Shown here: piece after piece, positions 16,659 through 25,894 of the stretch
Layout: every line of letters starts with the position of its first letter
How positions within the stretch are numbered: the stretch's first letter is position 1
NCBI RefSeq assembly: GCF_020171655.1
Contig: NZ_JAIVAC010000001.1
Location: 2,016,723-2,080,722, forward strand
Source: Exiguobacterium aestuarii
GTDB taxonomy: Bacteria; Bacillota; Bacilli; Exiguobacteriales; Exiguobacteriaceae
Direction of reading: 5' to 3'
DNA length: 64,000 bases
Notes under the pieces: model-generated
Seen by the model: only the letters and a program-made list of their open reading frames with translations
Told to the model about the DNA's origin: nothing
The model's database searches: none
Made by a program: the position numbers and the translations under genes

Positions 16659-16944
16659 AGGGAACTTCATCAAATAAATTCCATCGGATTCTAATCTGAT
16701 CATTTAGACGAAAAATTGTTATTTTTCGAATCTGCTTTAAATCAACGTTTTTTCGTCAAAAATCGACACGGCAAAAAAGGTTAAAAGTAAAAATAAAACA
16801 TAAATGGTTTTATCCCCCGTTCAGTTCAAGTTGGACGGGTTTTTTCATTTTTTTTTAAAATAACACATTAATTTTCCTAAGACTAAAGTCACAAAAAAAT
16901 GGTGCTAGAATGGTGAAAGTGATTCATCGAAGGAGAGTACCGAT
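16659..16944 (+). other. AT-rich intergenic leader with hairpins
   Basis: 286 bp with no gene. It holds an A/T hairpin (CGAAAAA/TTTTTCG, 16709-16728), a terminator at 16815-16846 and an extended -10 box (TGCTAGAAT, about 16907-16915) before the lipoprotein gene. The distance from the reductase stop to the real terminator (about 150 nt) is unusually long. Confidence 0.5.
16815..16846 (+). terminator. Rho-independent terminator
   Basis: Stem CCCGTTCA.../...TGGACGGG (about 16816-16839) followed by TTTTTT. Confidence 0.8.
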
Positions 16945-18210
16945 GTGAAAAAGTACCTGATTTTCAGTACCCTCGTCATCCTATTTTTCTTATTCGGGTG
17001 CGAGGAAGAACGCGCACTCCGACTCCAACCTGCCCCAGAATATTATCAAGGACGTGCCTTGTTACCGAATGGACAACAAATCGAAATGCCAGAATCCGAT
17101 CGCGCATTGATCATCGAATTGTGTCAACCAGACAATGCAGTTTCGACAATTCCGAGCGGCGAGAGACATTGGCTTGGAACGGTCACGCTGACACAGCCCT
17201 TAACAGATGTCGCCACGTCATCCGCGTTCCCGACGGCCACATTGTTTACAGTCAATAATGAATCGTACGTACAATGTCAGCTAGACTCGATTACGTATGT
17301 CACCAAAACAAACAATCTTCCTGAAAGCTTACATGATGTCCAATATACAGCAGACTCTTATCCAGATATCGCAAAGATTCGCTCTGCCGAACCACATGAA
17401 TATGATCACTTTGCTGAAGAGATGAAAAAGCCGATAGGTAATGAGCCCTATCCAGAACGAACCGGAATCGAACATACCCTCTTCCATATCACGATGCCGT
17501 TTAACGGAGAATTTGAACTGACATTGACATCGTCAGAAGGAGAAGAGCGTCTGATGATTCCGATTGATGCATCGCGTCATCCTTATCTGTCAGTAGGTCT
17601 CGGGACAGAGCAATCGGATGATACGTTACAATATGCGATTTACACCAGTTCAGATCAAAACGATTATCAAACGGTCTTACGACCGAAAGATGGTCATATG
17701 TCACAGGTATTCGGTGCGAAGGCAGCATCTCAATTGCCATCTGTTCTTATACCCGGACACAGCTATCCACTGTATAGTTTTACGTACATGAAAGACGGAA
17801 CGGCGCACCGTCAGCTCGTCTCCATCACGTATCATCAACCAGAATTAATGTATGGAGAGAAATTGAACGAACAAATTCACGAAACGTTAAGCAGTGAGCG
17901 ACATGCCCTGTTTCATGAGTTAGCGCTTCTTGGTACAGAGTCAAAAGACGCCTCGTTTTTACAGCATGTCGGAACAGAAGAAGTAGACTTTCTCTTCCGT
18001 GCGATTGAACAGGCGAATGCGACATCTCACGCAGGAACACCTGCACCTGTTCCTTACTTAACACTGTTTCAAGGTGTATGTGCCCAAACGTTTGACGTGA
18101 GTTATGACGGGAACGATGTCTACGTAACGAATGCGGAGACGGGGGCCCACTTTAAACTGTTACGTGAGGACGCCATCAAGTGGCATAACCTATTTAAAGA
18201 CAATAGTTGA
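16945..18210 (+). CDS. Large putative lipoprotein, unknown family
   Basis: 421 residues, GTG start behind AAGGAGAG. N-terminal lipoprotein signal with lipobox FLFGC (cysteine at about 19). The mature part is mixed alpha/beta with an early domain that looks beta-rich and a helical stretch near 305-355; no known domain recognised. Own extended -10 promoter and terminator, so a monocistronic surface protein of unknown role. Confidence 0.75.
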   Translation: MKKYLIFSTLVILFFLFGCEEERALRLQPAPEYYQGRALLPNGQQIEMPESDRALIIELCQPDNAVSTIPSGERHWLGTVTLTQPLTDVATSSAFPTATLFTVNNESYVQCQLDSITYVTKTNNLPESLHDVQYTADSYPDIAKIRSAEPHEYDHFAEEMKKPIGNEPYPERTGIEHTLFHITMPFNGEFELTLTSSEGEERLMIPIDASRHPYLSVGLGTEQSDDTLQYAIYTSSDQNDYQTVLRPKDGHMSQVFGAKAASQLPSVLIPGHSYPLYSFTYMKDGTAHRQLVSITYHQPELMYGEKLNEQIHETLSSERHALFHELALLGTESKDASFLQHVGTEEVDFLFRAIEQANATSHAGTPAPVPYLTLFQGVCAQTFDVSYDGNDVYVTNAETGAHFKLLREDAIKWHNLFKDNS

Positions 18211-18211
18211 T

Positions 18212-18243
18212 TCGGCAGATGCCAAGTGCATCTGCCTTTTTTG
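18212..18243 (+). terminator. Terminator after the lipoprotein gene
   Basis: Stem GGCAGATGC/GCATCTGCC followed by TTTTTT. Confidence 0.88.
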
Positions 18244-18317
18244 CATATCCATGAGGCAAATTAGACCCTAACGAAAACGTTTTTTGGGAAGATAAAAAGA
18301 GAAAGGAGTGAAGTGTT

Positions 18318-19175
18318 GTGACCAATTCATTTGTTAGAGATGTCGACAAGCATTGGCGCGTCAGTTATCGCCAAAACGGATATCCGCACGTTCAACAAGG
18401 TTGGGTATTACCACCTGAACAAAAAGAGACGTTTGACCCCTTCATTTTGATGGCCGAAGACTGGTTCAAACGAGGAACGTTTTCCGATCATCCACATCGT
18501 GGGTTCCAGACGATCACATACGTCATCGACGGGCGTCTCGAACACATTGACAATCATGGAGGACATTCGATTTTAGATGCTGGTGATGTCCAATATATGA
18601 ATGCCGGATGGGCGGCTCGCCACGCTGAGGAAGCCGTCGATGATGACCTTATCCATACCCTTCAATTGTGGTTGAATTTGCCGAAGTCACTAAAAACAAC
18701 GACGACCTCTTATCAAAATGTGTATGTCGAAGACGCGCCGGTTGTTCTGATTGACGGTGGGCAGCTTCGTGTCTACTCTGGCGAAATCGCTGGTGTAAAA
18801 GGACCGATGGAGAGTCTCGTTCCAATCACGATGACCGAGGTCTTGCTGAAAGAAGGGAGTGCGTACGAACATGTCCTTCCCGCGAACCATAACAGCTTCC
18901 TGTATGTTCTAGCAGGATCTGTTGAAGTCGGGACGTCCAGTATCCCGCTCGATAAGACGGATGTGGCGACACTGACGTTTGATGAAACATCCGATGCGAT
19001 GAGTACCCTTCACCTCCAAGCGACAAGCCGCACACGCGTCCTCATCTATTCGGGAAAACCGATTCGGGAAGAGTATATCGCGCACGGTCCTTTCGTGATG
19101 AATACGGAAGAAGAGATTCGCCAAGCCTTCCGCGACTATCATAGCGGCGACTTCGGCCCTCCAGCCGTCAAATAA
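18318..19175 (+). CDS. Pirin family protein
   Basis: 285 residues, bicupin fold. The metal-binding histidines of pirins are present in SDHPHRGFQT (His58, His60) and further on in HAEEAV, with the FDPFILMAED segment. Bacterial pirins may act as quercetin dioxygenases or as protein modulators; the role here is not known. GTG start with AAAGGAG at a good distance. Confidence 0.9.
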   Translation: MTNSFVRDVDKHWRVSYRQNGYPHVQQGWVLPPEQKETFDPFILMAEDWFKRGTFSDHPHRGFQTITYVIDGRLEHIDNHGGHSILDAGDVQYMNAGWAARHAEEAVDDDLIHTLQLWLNLPKSLKTTTTSYQNVYVEDAPVVLIDGGQLRVYSGEIAGVKGPMESLVPITMTEVLLKEGSAYEHVLPANHNSFLYVLAGSVEVGTSSIPLDKTDVATLTFDETSDAMSTLHLQATSRTRVLIYSGKPIREEYIAHGPFVMNTEEEIRQAFRDYHSGDFGPPAVK

Positions 19176-19177
19176 AC

Positions 19178-19212
19178 AAAGGGAGCATCTCATTCGCGAG
19201 AGCTTCCTTTCG
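19178..19212. terminator. Weak bidirectional hairpin between convergent genes
   Basis: Imperfect stem GGGAGC-TCTC/GAGA-CTTCC with short T tracts on either side, between the pirin gene and the convergent 99-residue protein gene. Confidence 0.4.
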
Positions 19213-19213
19213 T

Positions 19214-19513
19214 TCATTTTTCCGGTTGTAATACGGTTTGTTGTGTCGGAACGTGACCGATTGGTACAGTACGCTCCACGAGGACGTAACGTTTGCCTTC
19301 GACTTCGAACTTGCGGTCCCCAAGGTAGTGGGCAGCCTTGCCGTCTTCATATAGCTTCGCCAAAATGGCAGGCACGTATTCTTCTAACTTCGTGTAATGC
19401 TCATCGAGGGTCATCACGATATTCCCCCCTTTATATCCGAGCCAATAACAATAAAAGAACCAACCCAATGAAAGTACCCCGAGAATTCCTAATCCAATTG
19501 TGAACCATTCCAT
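19214..19513 (-). CDS. Hypothetical membrane-anchored protein
   Basis: 99 residues: one N-terminal membrane helix (about 3-25) followed by a soluble tail with KFEVEGKRYVLVERTVPIG. No family recognised. It starts 4 bp after the stop of a GNAT gene and so belongs to a three-gene minus-strand unit (membrane protein, GNAT, this gene). Confidence 0.65.
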   Translation of the reverse strand: MEWFTIGLGILGVLSLGWFFYCYWLGYKGGNIVMTLDEHYTKLEEYVPAILAKLYEDGKAAHYLGDRKFEVEGKRYVLVERTVPIGHVPTQQTVLQPEK

Positions 19514-19517
19514 TTGC

Positions 19518-19991
19518 TCATTCCCCCAATGTTTTCATGACAATCTGACGTTTCGGAGCGAATCCGACCTCGTCGTAAAAAGAGGCCGCTTCGCTGTTGA
19601 TCATCCAATAGTCCAACTCAATCGACTTGAATTGGTGATCAAGTGCCCATTGCTCAATCCACTCCATCATGCGTCGTCCGTATCCTTTGCGCTGATAGAT
19701 TGTATCGATGCTGATGTGATGTACATATACCGTTCGAACGGCTTGGCGAAACGCGGTCGCCTCACTCACTTTCTCCTCGAACCATATGTAGCCGACAGGG
19801 GTTGCTTCTACTTCCATCACCATGAAATGATGATTCAGTCTCCCCATCAGCGTCAAAAAGGCTTCATACATCTTCTCTTCCTCATACTCCGCAAAAAAGG
19901 TCGGATTCATACGGACGTGATGCTCATGGATCGACCGATTCAGCCGTGCGATGAGCCGGGCATCCGTTGTCGAGACGAACACGCTGTCCAT
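19518..19991 (-). CDS. GNAT family N-acetyltransferase
   Basis: 157 residues. The acetyl-CoA loop is IYQRKGYGRRMMEWIEQWAL and the C-terminal part MINSEAASFYDEVGF is typical. The ATG at 19991 overlaps the stop of the upstream gene (TGATG), indicating coupling. Substrate unknown. Confidence 0.85.
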   Translation of the reverse strand: MDSVFVSTTDARLIARLNRSIHEHHVRMNPTFFAEYEEEKMYEAFLTLMGRLNHHFMVMEVEATPVGYIWFEEKVSEATAFRQAVRTVYVHHISIDTIYQRKGYGRRMMEWIEQWALDHQFKSIELDYWMINSEAASFYDEVGFAPKRQIVMKTLGE

Positions 19992-20290
19992 CAACCGCTA
20001 AATCCTGTGTGATTCCGATCTTCTACTACACCATGTGGTTTTTCAGTCCCATGCAACGTATGCTCTTTCGAAGTAGAAGTCCCTTTCCCTGCTAGGCGAC
20101 GTTGAAGCGGACGGGCCAAGAAGTAACCCATAAGAAGCGAAATCGGCAACACAAGAAAAAATGAACCGAGTACCGTTAACATATACCCTTTATCTGTATC
20201 TCCGGCGATCATTCGGAGGACGAAGAACAACCCGACGAATACGAGTGCAGCCAAGGAGTATTCCACGCATTTTCCAAGAAACCATTTCAT
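19991..20290 (-). CDS. Hypothetical membrane protein
   Basis: 99 residues with two predicted membrane helices (about 8-27 and 34-57) and a polar C-terminal tail. No family recognised. GGGGGAG ribosome site. First gene of the three-gene unit with the GNAT and the membrane-anchored protein. Confidence 0.6.
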   Translation of the reverse strand: MKWFLGKCVEYSLAALVFVGLFFVLRMIAGDTDKGYMLTVLGSFFLVLPISLLMGYFLARPLQRRLAGKGTSTSKEHTLHGTEKPHGVVEDRNHTGFSG

Positions 20291-20347
20291 ATGAGATCTC
20301 CCCCTTCAAGGTTTGATGTATTATACGACGATTCCCACAAAGAGGTT

Positions 20348-20872
20348 TCACACGTCATGATTTTCTTTATACCACTTCGTTGCCAGTCGTTCCGTTTCGA
20401 TGATCCACTCATGTTTTCCTTGGATGTAGCCTTCCATATCTTCCGGATGTTGCACTGCGAGTTGCAATTTCAACTCTCCATACGCATCGCGCACCTCAGG
20501 GAATGTACGCAAGTAATCCCGGAAGGCGAGGTGTCTCAAGACATCTGGATTCCCTTCTTCAAACACATGTACGTGAACCGTCCGCTCCTCTTCACCCTTT
20601 CGGAAATAGCGACGCTTTGGAATCCCGTATTCACCGAGCCCTCGATACCCGAGTGCTTCCATCCGTTCCGTATACGCATCAACTCGTTCGATGTCCCGTA
20701 CGACAGGCATCATATCGATGATTGGCTTCGCCGCGAGTCCTTCGACCGAGGTGCTCCCGATATGATGAATCGCGACGAGTTCTCCTTCAAATAATCGGCT
20801 CAACTTCCCTGCCTCTTCTTCAAATCGGTGCTTCCATTCCGGATGATATGCGACCACTTCGACTTTTCGCAT
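20348..20872 (-). CDS. GrpB-like (UPF0157) nucleotidyltransferase-fold protein
   Basis: 174 residues. The GrpB family signatures YHPEWKHRFEEEA, AIHHIGSTSVEGLAAKPIID, and FRKGEEERTVHVHV are clear. It is related to the nucleotidyltransferase fold; some relatives are fused to dephospho-CoA kinase. The ATG at 20872 has GAGGAGGAAAG; the frame reaching 21151 crosses into the promoter region of the divergent gene. Confidence 0.88.
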   Translation of the reverse strand: MRKVEVVAYHPEWKHRFEEEAGKLSRLFEGELVAIHHIGSTSVEGLAAKPIIDMMPVVRDIERVDAYTERMEALGYRGLGEYGIPKRRYFRKGEEERTVHVHVFEEGNPDVLRHLAFRDYLRTFPEVRDAYGELKLQLAVQHPEDMEGYIQGKHEWIIETERLATKWYKENHDV

Positions 20873-21022
20873 GATTCTTTCCTCCTCACTAAAATCCATA
20901 TGCTCTATTGTCATCATACCCTTTTCCCCTCTCGACATGATGGATTCCACTTCAAAAGGTTTGTGCGCATATAAAATGGGAAACCTTATATTAATGACTT
21001 GAGAACTGGAGAGTGAATCAAT

Positions 21023-21568
21023 ATGTTGACTGCAGAACAAATCGAAACGTTTAAAAAACGTCTGTTGAAAGAAAAAGCAAAAACAGAAGGTTACATGGAT
21101 AGCCGAGAAGAGACGTATGATGAAGGCGAGCTCTCTCATTACGATAATCACCCGGCCGATTCCGGTGAAGAACTCTTTTTACGGGAACGCGATCAAGCGC
21201 TCAACGAGCTCGACGAAGAGTTTTTAAGCGATGTCGATAAAGCACTACTCGCCATCCAGAATGGTACGTATGGCAAATGTGAAGTGTGCGGGAAAGACAT
21301 TGAACTGGACCGGCTTGAAGTCATCCCGGAAGCCACGTTATGTATCGAGCACGCTCGTGCCCAGGAAGTGGAAGAGCACGAACATGAACTCGATCGACCG
21401 GTCGAAGAAGACGTGTTGAACCCGAATGAGACGGCCCGTCGCAAAGAACTGGACGGAACGGATGAACCCGGTCAAAAGACGGATGCCTTTTCACAAGTTG
21501 AAGATTACGGCAGTTCGGATACGATTGCCGATAGTGAAGGCAACCACGACCCGACACGCGAACAATGA
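21023..21568 (+). CDS. TraR/DksA-type zinc finger protein (YteA-like)
   Basis: 181 residues, very acidic. An N-terminal coiled coil (1-75) is followed by the zinc-finger segment CEVCGKDIELDRLEVIPEAT ending CIEHA (CxxC...CxxH), then a long acidic tail. It matches the YteA family, DksA-like proteins that may act on RNA polymerase. Single gene facing grpB. Confidence 0.88.
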   Translation: MLTAEQIETFKKRLLKEKAKTEGYMDSREETYDEGELSHYDNHPADSGEELFLRERDQALNELDEEFLSDVDKALLAIQNGTYGKCEVCGKDIELDRLEVIPEATLCIEHARAQEVEEHEHELDRPVEEDVLNPNETARRKELDGTDEPGQKTDAFSQVEDYGSSDTIADSEGNHDPTREQ

Positions 21569-21604
21569 AAAATGCCCTGACCTCGTTTACGAGGCTCAGG
21601 GCAT
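21567..21604. terminator. Terminator between convergent genes
   Basis: Strong stem GCCCTGA-CTCG/CGAG-TCAGGGC (21574-21602). The minus-strand side ends in ATTTTTC, so it mainly serves the M23 peptidase gene. Confidence 0.8.
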
Positions 21605-21612
21605 CTGTCTGA

Positions 21613-22596
21613 TTAAAACGTTGCTTTCACTGGAGAAGCACCACCAAGGCGCTCTGCCACTTTCATCGGGTTGACGGCATTTCCAGCTGAACTAGCTGAG
21701 AAATTGTAGTTCCCTTTATGAATTTCAAAGTGTAAGTGTGGACCTGACGAGTTGCCCGTGTTTCCGATTTGACCAATCGGTTCACCTTGACGCACCGTCT
21801 GACCTTTTTTCACATCGACCTTATGCATATGGGCATAGACCGTCGTCCATTTCTGGCCATCTACGTTATGCTCAATTTGAATATGATTTCCATAAGGTCC
21901 ACTTGAGCTAACTTTTGTGACTTTTCCAGCTTCTGCGGCGTAAATCGGTGTACCTGTTTTAGCGGCAATATCCAAACCGTTGTGGAACGTGTATCCAAAC
22001 TGTCCGCTTGCTGCACCGAACCCTTGTGAGAGACGTCCTTCTGCAGGCATCAAGAACCGATCAGGCGCCATCGCTTCGTACTGTTTCTTCAAATCACTTA
22101 ACTGGTTCGTTTGTTTCTTATATTGTTTCGATTTCTCGTCATATGCCGTCTTCACGTCTTGACGTGTCGCTTCAATCTGTTGTTGCTCTTCTTTTAGTTG
22201 CTTCAGTGTCTCGTTCGCTTGTTCTTTCTTCTCAACGAGTGCTTGATGCGTTTCCTCGGCCTCAGCAGCCTCCGCTTTCGCACTCGGTAGAACAGAAGAT
22301 ACGACTTTCGCAAAGAGTGACTGTTCAGTCGGAACGAGTTCCGCTTCGAGCGATTCTAGTTCTTCAGAAGTGCCTTCAATCTTGTCACGCAATACTTCCG
22401 CGTTGCGATTGACTTCATCCAACTTTGACTGGATTTTTTGAATGGCTTGTTTCGTTTCTTTAACTTGTTTCGTAGTTTGTTGGACAGATTTTTCTGTTTG
22501 AACGAGGTCTTGCGGGGTCATTTCGTTAGCGGATGCGGTTTGTCCTTGGAACAAGAGTACGCCGACACCTGCTGTCATGATCAGTTGTTTCCACAT
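21613..22596 (-). CDS. Secreted M23 murein peptidase with coiled coil
   Basis: 327 residues: signal peptide (about 1-24, ending TASANE), a long coiled coil (residues 25-180) and a C-terminal M23 LytM domain. The zinc ligands are in HNGLDI and HLHFEI; so the peptidase should be active, unlike degenerate EnvC proteins. It probably cleaves peptidoglycan cross-links at the cell surface. The ATG at 22596 starts at MWKQLIMTAG; the ten-codon longer frame would include its own ribosome site GGAGGG. Confidence 0.9.
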   Translation of the reverse strand: MWKQLIMTAGVGVLLFQGQTASANEMTPQDLVQTEKSVQQTTKQVKETKQAIQKIQSKLDEVNRNAEVLRDKIEGTSEELESLEAELVPTEQSLFAKVVSSVLPSAKAEAAEAEETHQALVEKKEQANETLKQLKEEQQQIEATRQDVKTAYDEKSKQYKKQTNQLSDLKKQYEAMAPDRFLMPAEGRLSQGFGAASGQFGYTFHNGLDIAAKTGTPIYAAEAGKVTKVSSSGPYGNHIQIEHNVDGQKWTTVYAHMHKVDVKKGQTVRQGEPIGQIGNTGNSSGPHLHFEIHKGNYNFSASSAGNAVNPMKVAERLGGASPVKATF

Positions 22597-22759
22597 ATAT
22601 ATAATAAACCCTCCAAATTGATACATTCATGAACTTCAAAAAAGCTACATATGCGAATATACCACTGGGGGTTAAACATTTCAATAAATGAAGTTTTTCA
22701 TTTTCATGTCATACATGACATGACGATGTGATATGTTCAAGCCTTACTTCACAAGGATT

Positions 22760-22945
22760 TCACTTGCGTTTTCTCGTATAATATCCGGCAAGGACGATGC
22801 CGATGACTGACAGGATGGTCAGTCCAACCCCACCTGTTAGCAACAGATTCACCGTTCCTGGCGAGAGATTCGTCGTCAACGCGATGATCGTCGCTGTATT
22901 TCCTAACATCAATCCGATGATACAGACAAGTAACAATCGCTTCAT
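22760..22945 (-). CDS. Small membrane protein, 61 residues
   Basis: Two predicted membrane helices (about 4-24 and 33-56) ending in a basic tail TRKRK. Start overlaps the GNAT stop by 4 bp (ATGA), so it is translationally coupled. Function unknown. Confidence 0.6.
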   Translation of the reverse strand: MKRLLLVCIIGLMLGNTATIIALTTNLSPGTVNLLLTGGVGLTILSVIGIVLAGYYTRKRK

Positions 22946-23733
22946 CGCTCTTCCTTCACCATTTCAAACTGCGAAATGTCATCTTGTACAAATCCTAATC
23001 GTCGTGCTGCGTCAATCCATTCAGGACGGTCCGACGTCAAAGTGAGGTGAAGCGGAGATCGACTCGCAGCCGCGCGCAATAGCCATTCTGCATCTTCAGC
23101 GTGACCAAAAACATCGAGCAGTACATGATCGCGGTATAACAAAAATCCTTCTTGTTTATTTTCTACCACTTTCACAAATTCTGCCTCCTGTTGGGTCACG
23201 CGTACATCGCGTTGCCAAATCGGAACATGCTGAGCTGTCGGATACAGTTGATCGAACAGCGTTTGAATCGGTTCCGAAGTCATGTGAGCAGTCGTTTCAA
23301 GTGGTACCGCCTGAAAGTAATAGATTTCACGTGTCGTCTTATATCCAAGTTGATGATAAAGCGACAACGCTGCATCGTTCCCTTGAATCACTTCGAGCAA
23401 ACGAGTTCCTTTGGCGTCCTCTTCAAATCGTTGCATCAACTCGGTCGCAACGCCTAATTTTCGAGCGTGCGGGGCGACAGCAAGTCCGCCGCAACGTGTC
23501 TGCCATCCCGAATCGAGATATGCAATCCCACTCAATACGACGCCGACCGGCTCTTCCCCGTCATAAGCGACGATTGAACGAGACGGCTGATTTTGGTCTC
23601 GTACGAGAAAGACGTCTTCAAACGTCTGCTCATCGAATTGGAACGGAATGATATAATCAGAAAAACCAGTCATAAACGCCCGATATAGATCTCGCACAGG
23701 CGGGTTTTGACGATATGTAAGTTGTGTAGCCAT
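22942..23733 (-). CDS. GNAT protein with two acetyltransferase-like halves
   Basis: 263 residues. The N-terminal half is a normal GNAT domain (VAPHARKLGVATELMQRFEE, then NDAALSLYHQLGYKTTREI); the C-terminal half (LLYRDHVLLDVFG... DAARRLGFVQDD) looks like a second, degenerate GNAT fold. Substrate unknown. AAAGGGG ribosome site. Confidence 0.82.
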   Translation of the reverse strand: MATQLTYRQNPPVRDLYRAFMTGFSDYIIPFQFDEQTFEDVFLVRDQNQPSRSIVAYDGEEPVGVVLSGIAYLDSGWQTRCGGLAVAPHARKLGVATELMQRFEEDAKGTRLLEVIQGNDAALSLYHQLGYKTTREIYYFQAVPLETTAHMTSEPIQTLFDQLYPTAQHVPIWQRDVRVTQQEAEFVKVVENKQEGFLLYRDHVLLDVFGHAEDAEWLLRAAASRSPLHLTLTSDRPEWIDAARRLGFVQDDISQFEMVKEER

Positions 23734-23783
23734 CTAATTCCCCTTTTCTGAATGAAATCAATAAAGCCAGAAGGAGACGCCTT

Positions 23784-24248
23784 ATGAACATCTCATTAGA
23801 ATATCGAAATGATACGCATCGACCGATTCTCGATACGTTCACCTTGCCGACGGACCAAGAAAAGTATACAACCCTTCCAAAAGACATGGACGACCCACTT
23901 CCTGAAGGCGTTCATCCGATTATTGTCGTCGAGCAGAAGCCAGTCGGCATGTTTTTACTACATGACAACGAACGAGTCGCTTCTTATACGGATGAACCAC
24001 ATGCGCTGCTCTTCTCGGCTTTTGCCATCAATGAGGCAGATCAAGGCAAGGGGTACGCAAAAGCGGCACTCCAAGAACTTCCGAAGTTCGTGCGTCAACA
24101 TTTCCCTCATATCCGTGAAATCGTATTATCCGTCAACCTGAAAAATGATGTGGCGTTTACACTTTATACGACAAACGGATGGGTCGATACCGGACGTCGA
24201 ATCGGTGGACCGATCGGCGAGCAGAGAATTCTCGCTTTATCGATTTGA
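23784..24248 (+). CDS. GNAT family N-acetyltransferase
   Basis: 154 residues. Acetyl-CoA loop NEADQGKGYAKAALQELPKF and NLKNDVAFTLYTTNGWVDTG identify the fold; the type resembles spermine/spermidine-like BltD acetyltransferases. Its 3' end overlaps the convergent NUDIX gene by 12 bp, an unusual tail-to-tail overlap. Confidence 0.85.
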   Translation: MNISLEYRNDTHRPILDTFTLPTDQEKYTTLPKDMDDPLPEGVHPIIVVEQKPVGMFLLHDNERVASYTDEPHALLFSAFAINEADQGKGYAKAALQELPKFVRQHFPHIREIVLSVNLKNDVAFTLYTTNGWVDTGRRIGGPIGEQRILALSI

Positions 24249-24827
24249 CGCATCGATTCGTGCCAACCCCTCACATATATGTTGCCAATACGTCAGACGA
24301 TGCGGAACTAAATCGGCTTGTGTGATTTGAACGAGATGATTCGTCATGATGGAGTTTCCTTCAATCGTACGCAATCGTCCTTCCGTGAGCGCCAGCAACT
24401 TGTCCCTGTGAACCGCCACCACGTCCATCACTTCCTGGTCGTCAAAGCGGAGCGGTTCGTCTTGATAAGCGTAGCTATACGTATGTGCAAACTCGCGATC
24501 GAGGAAACCGTCCAGTTCAATCACGTCTTCAAATATTCCAAGAGCTGTGAGCTGTTCGAACGTCAATGACAGTCCGAGCTCTTCTTCAATTTCACGAATA
24601 CCATCAATGAACGTCTCGTTTGAAGCGAGATGTCCCGCTGCGGTGATGTCATATTTCCCGGGAAAATCCTGTTTCTCCATACTTCTGCGCTGTAGATAGA
24701 TAAATTGGTCTTTCCAGAACCAGCAGTGGAACGTCTCATGCCAATCTCCGTCTACATGAACCTGTCTTCGCTCTTTCCCTCCTATTTTTTGATGATTTTC
24801 GTCAAATATCGTGAGGTGTTCTTTCAT
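24237..24827 (-). CDS. NUDIX hydrolase, IPP-isomerase-like type
   Basis: 196 residues. It begins LTIFDENHQKIGGKERRQVH and continues HETFHCWFW and TAAGHLASNETFIDGIREI-EEELG (Nudix box). Such DUF4743/IDI-like Nudix proteins hydrolyse unknown nucleotides or isoprenoid diphosphates. Start overlaps the LD-carboxypeptidase stop (ATGA). Confidence 0.88.
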   Translation of the reverse strand: MKEHLTIFDENHQKIGGKERRQVHVDGDWHETFHCWFWKDQFIYLQRRSMEKQDFPGKYDITAAGHLASNETFIDGIREIEEELGLSLTFEQLTALGIFEDVIELDGFLDREFAHTYSYAYQDEPLRFDDQEVMDVVAVHRDKLLALTEGRLRTIEGNSIMTNHLVQITQADLVPHRLTYWQHICEGLARIDASNR

Positions 24828-25828
24828 GCTGACACCCCATCTTCTAAAAATCGGATGGTTCCATTCGTCGCATCCAATTCGACCTGAATACCGATTGGGA
24901 AGACGTGTGACGGGAACGTATGACCAATATCGACATTCGTCAAAATAGGGATGTCCGTGTCCCCGATGACTTCAAGCAACAAGTCGTTGAACGAGAACGG
25001 AGCTGATTGATCTTGGAAATGTTCGTGCTTGCCGATGACCAGACCCGAAATCTCATCAAATACACCAGACAATTTCAACATACTGAGCAAGCGCTCTTCT
25101 TCAGCCATCGTTTTGAACGAGTCTTCTAAGAAAAGAATCGCCCCCTTCAAATCGGGATAATAGTCCGACTTGAAGAATCCTGACATCGTGTTCAAATTCC
25201 CGCCAATCAACGTTCCTTGCGCCTTTCCATCTCTTAATGAGATCCACCCTTCATTCGGTTGGAAGGTTTTGACGCGTTGCTGCGTCGACCAATCGAGCAT
25301 CTCTTCGGTCCACTCTTTCGGCACGTCCAAATCGAACGGGGCAGTCTTCTCCAAACTGAGGATATCTCGTACGTACTGGGCCCCTTTCTCGAACATCCCT
25401 CCATACTCGCCGAATGACGGCACGACAGCCGGTCCGTAAAACGTGACGATCCCCGTTTTGGCGTAACACGCCATCAAGATTGCCGTCACATCACTATAGC
25501 CCATGATGATTTTGGGATGGTGTCGCAATTGCTCATAATCGATATATGGGAGTAACGAGTTCGAATTCGTTCCTCCAATCGTACTGATGATTGCTTTCAC
25601 TTCGGGGTCATGCAAAAACGCATTCAGTTCGTCCACTCGATTCTGAATGGAGGATGACCGATACCCTTCTGATTCATATGTACATATGCCCTCTTTCACC
25701 TTGAACCCCATACGTTTAAGCTGATCAATCCCTCGTTGATAGCGCTCCTCAAACTGCACGGGTGCTGGAAAAGAAGGCGTGATGATACCAATTGTATCTC
25801 CGTTCTTCAACTGTGGTGGTGCAATCAT
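24824..25828 (-). CDS. LD-carboxypeptidase (S66 family)
   Basis: 334 residues of the LdcA/MccF serine peptidase family. The nucleophile serine is in IIMGYSDVTA, with the EGYRSSSIQNRVDELNAFL segment and a glutamate and histidine further on (ILFLEDSF, DIGHTFPS). LdcA trims the terminal D-Ala of murein tetrapeptides; MccF relatives give self-immunity to microcin C. The ATG at 25828 has a GGAGTG site. Coupled to the NUDIX gene. Confidence 0.9.
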   Translation of the reverse strand: MIAPPQLKNGDTIGIITPSFPAPVQFEERYQRGIDQLKRMGFKVKEGICTYESEGYRSSSIQNRVDELNAFLHDPEVKAIISTIGGTNSNSLLPYIDYEQLRHHPKIIMGYSDVTAILMACYAKTGIVTFYGPAVVPSFGEYGGMFEKGAQYVRDILSLEKTAPFDLDVPKEWTEEMLDWSTQQRVKTFQPNEGWISLRDGKAQGTLIGGNLNTMSGFFKSDYYPDLKGAILFLEDSFKTMAEEERLLSMLKLSGVFDEISGLVIGKHEHFQDQSAPFSFNDLLLEVIGDTDIPILTNVDIGHTFPSHVFPIGIQVELDATNGTIRFLEDGVSA

Positions 25829-25894
25829 ACGTTTCACTCCATTTCCTACGATGTCTTTATGAGGCATTATACCGTAGGATTAGTGAATCAACCT

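Noticed and set aside
20873..21151. 93-codon N-terminal extension of the GrpB-like protein
   Set aside because: It overlaps the promoter and start of the divergent DksA-like gene; the ATG at 20872 has a strong ribosome site and the family start.
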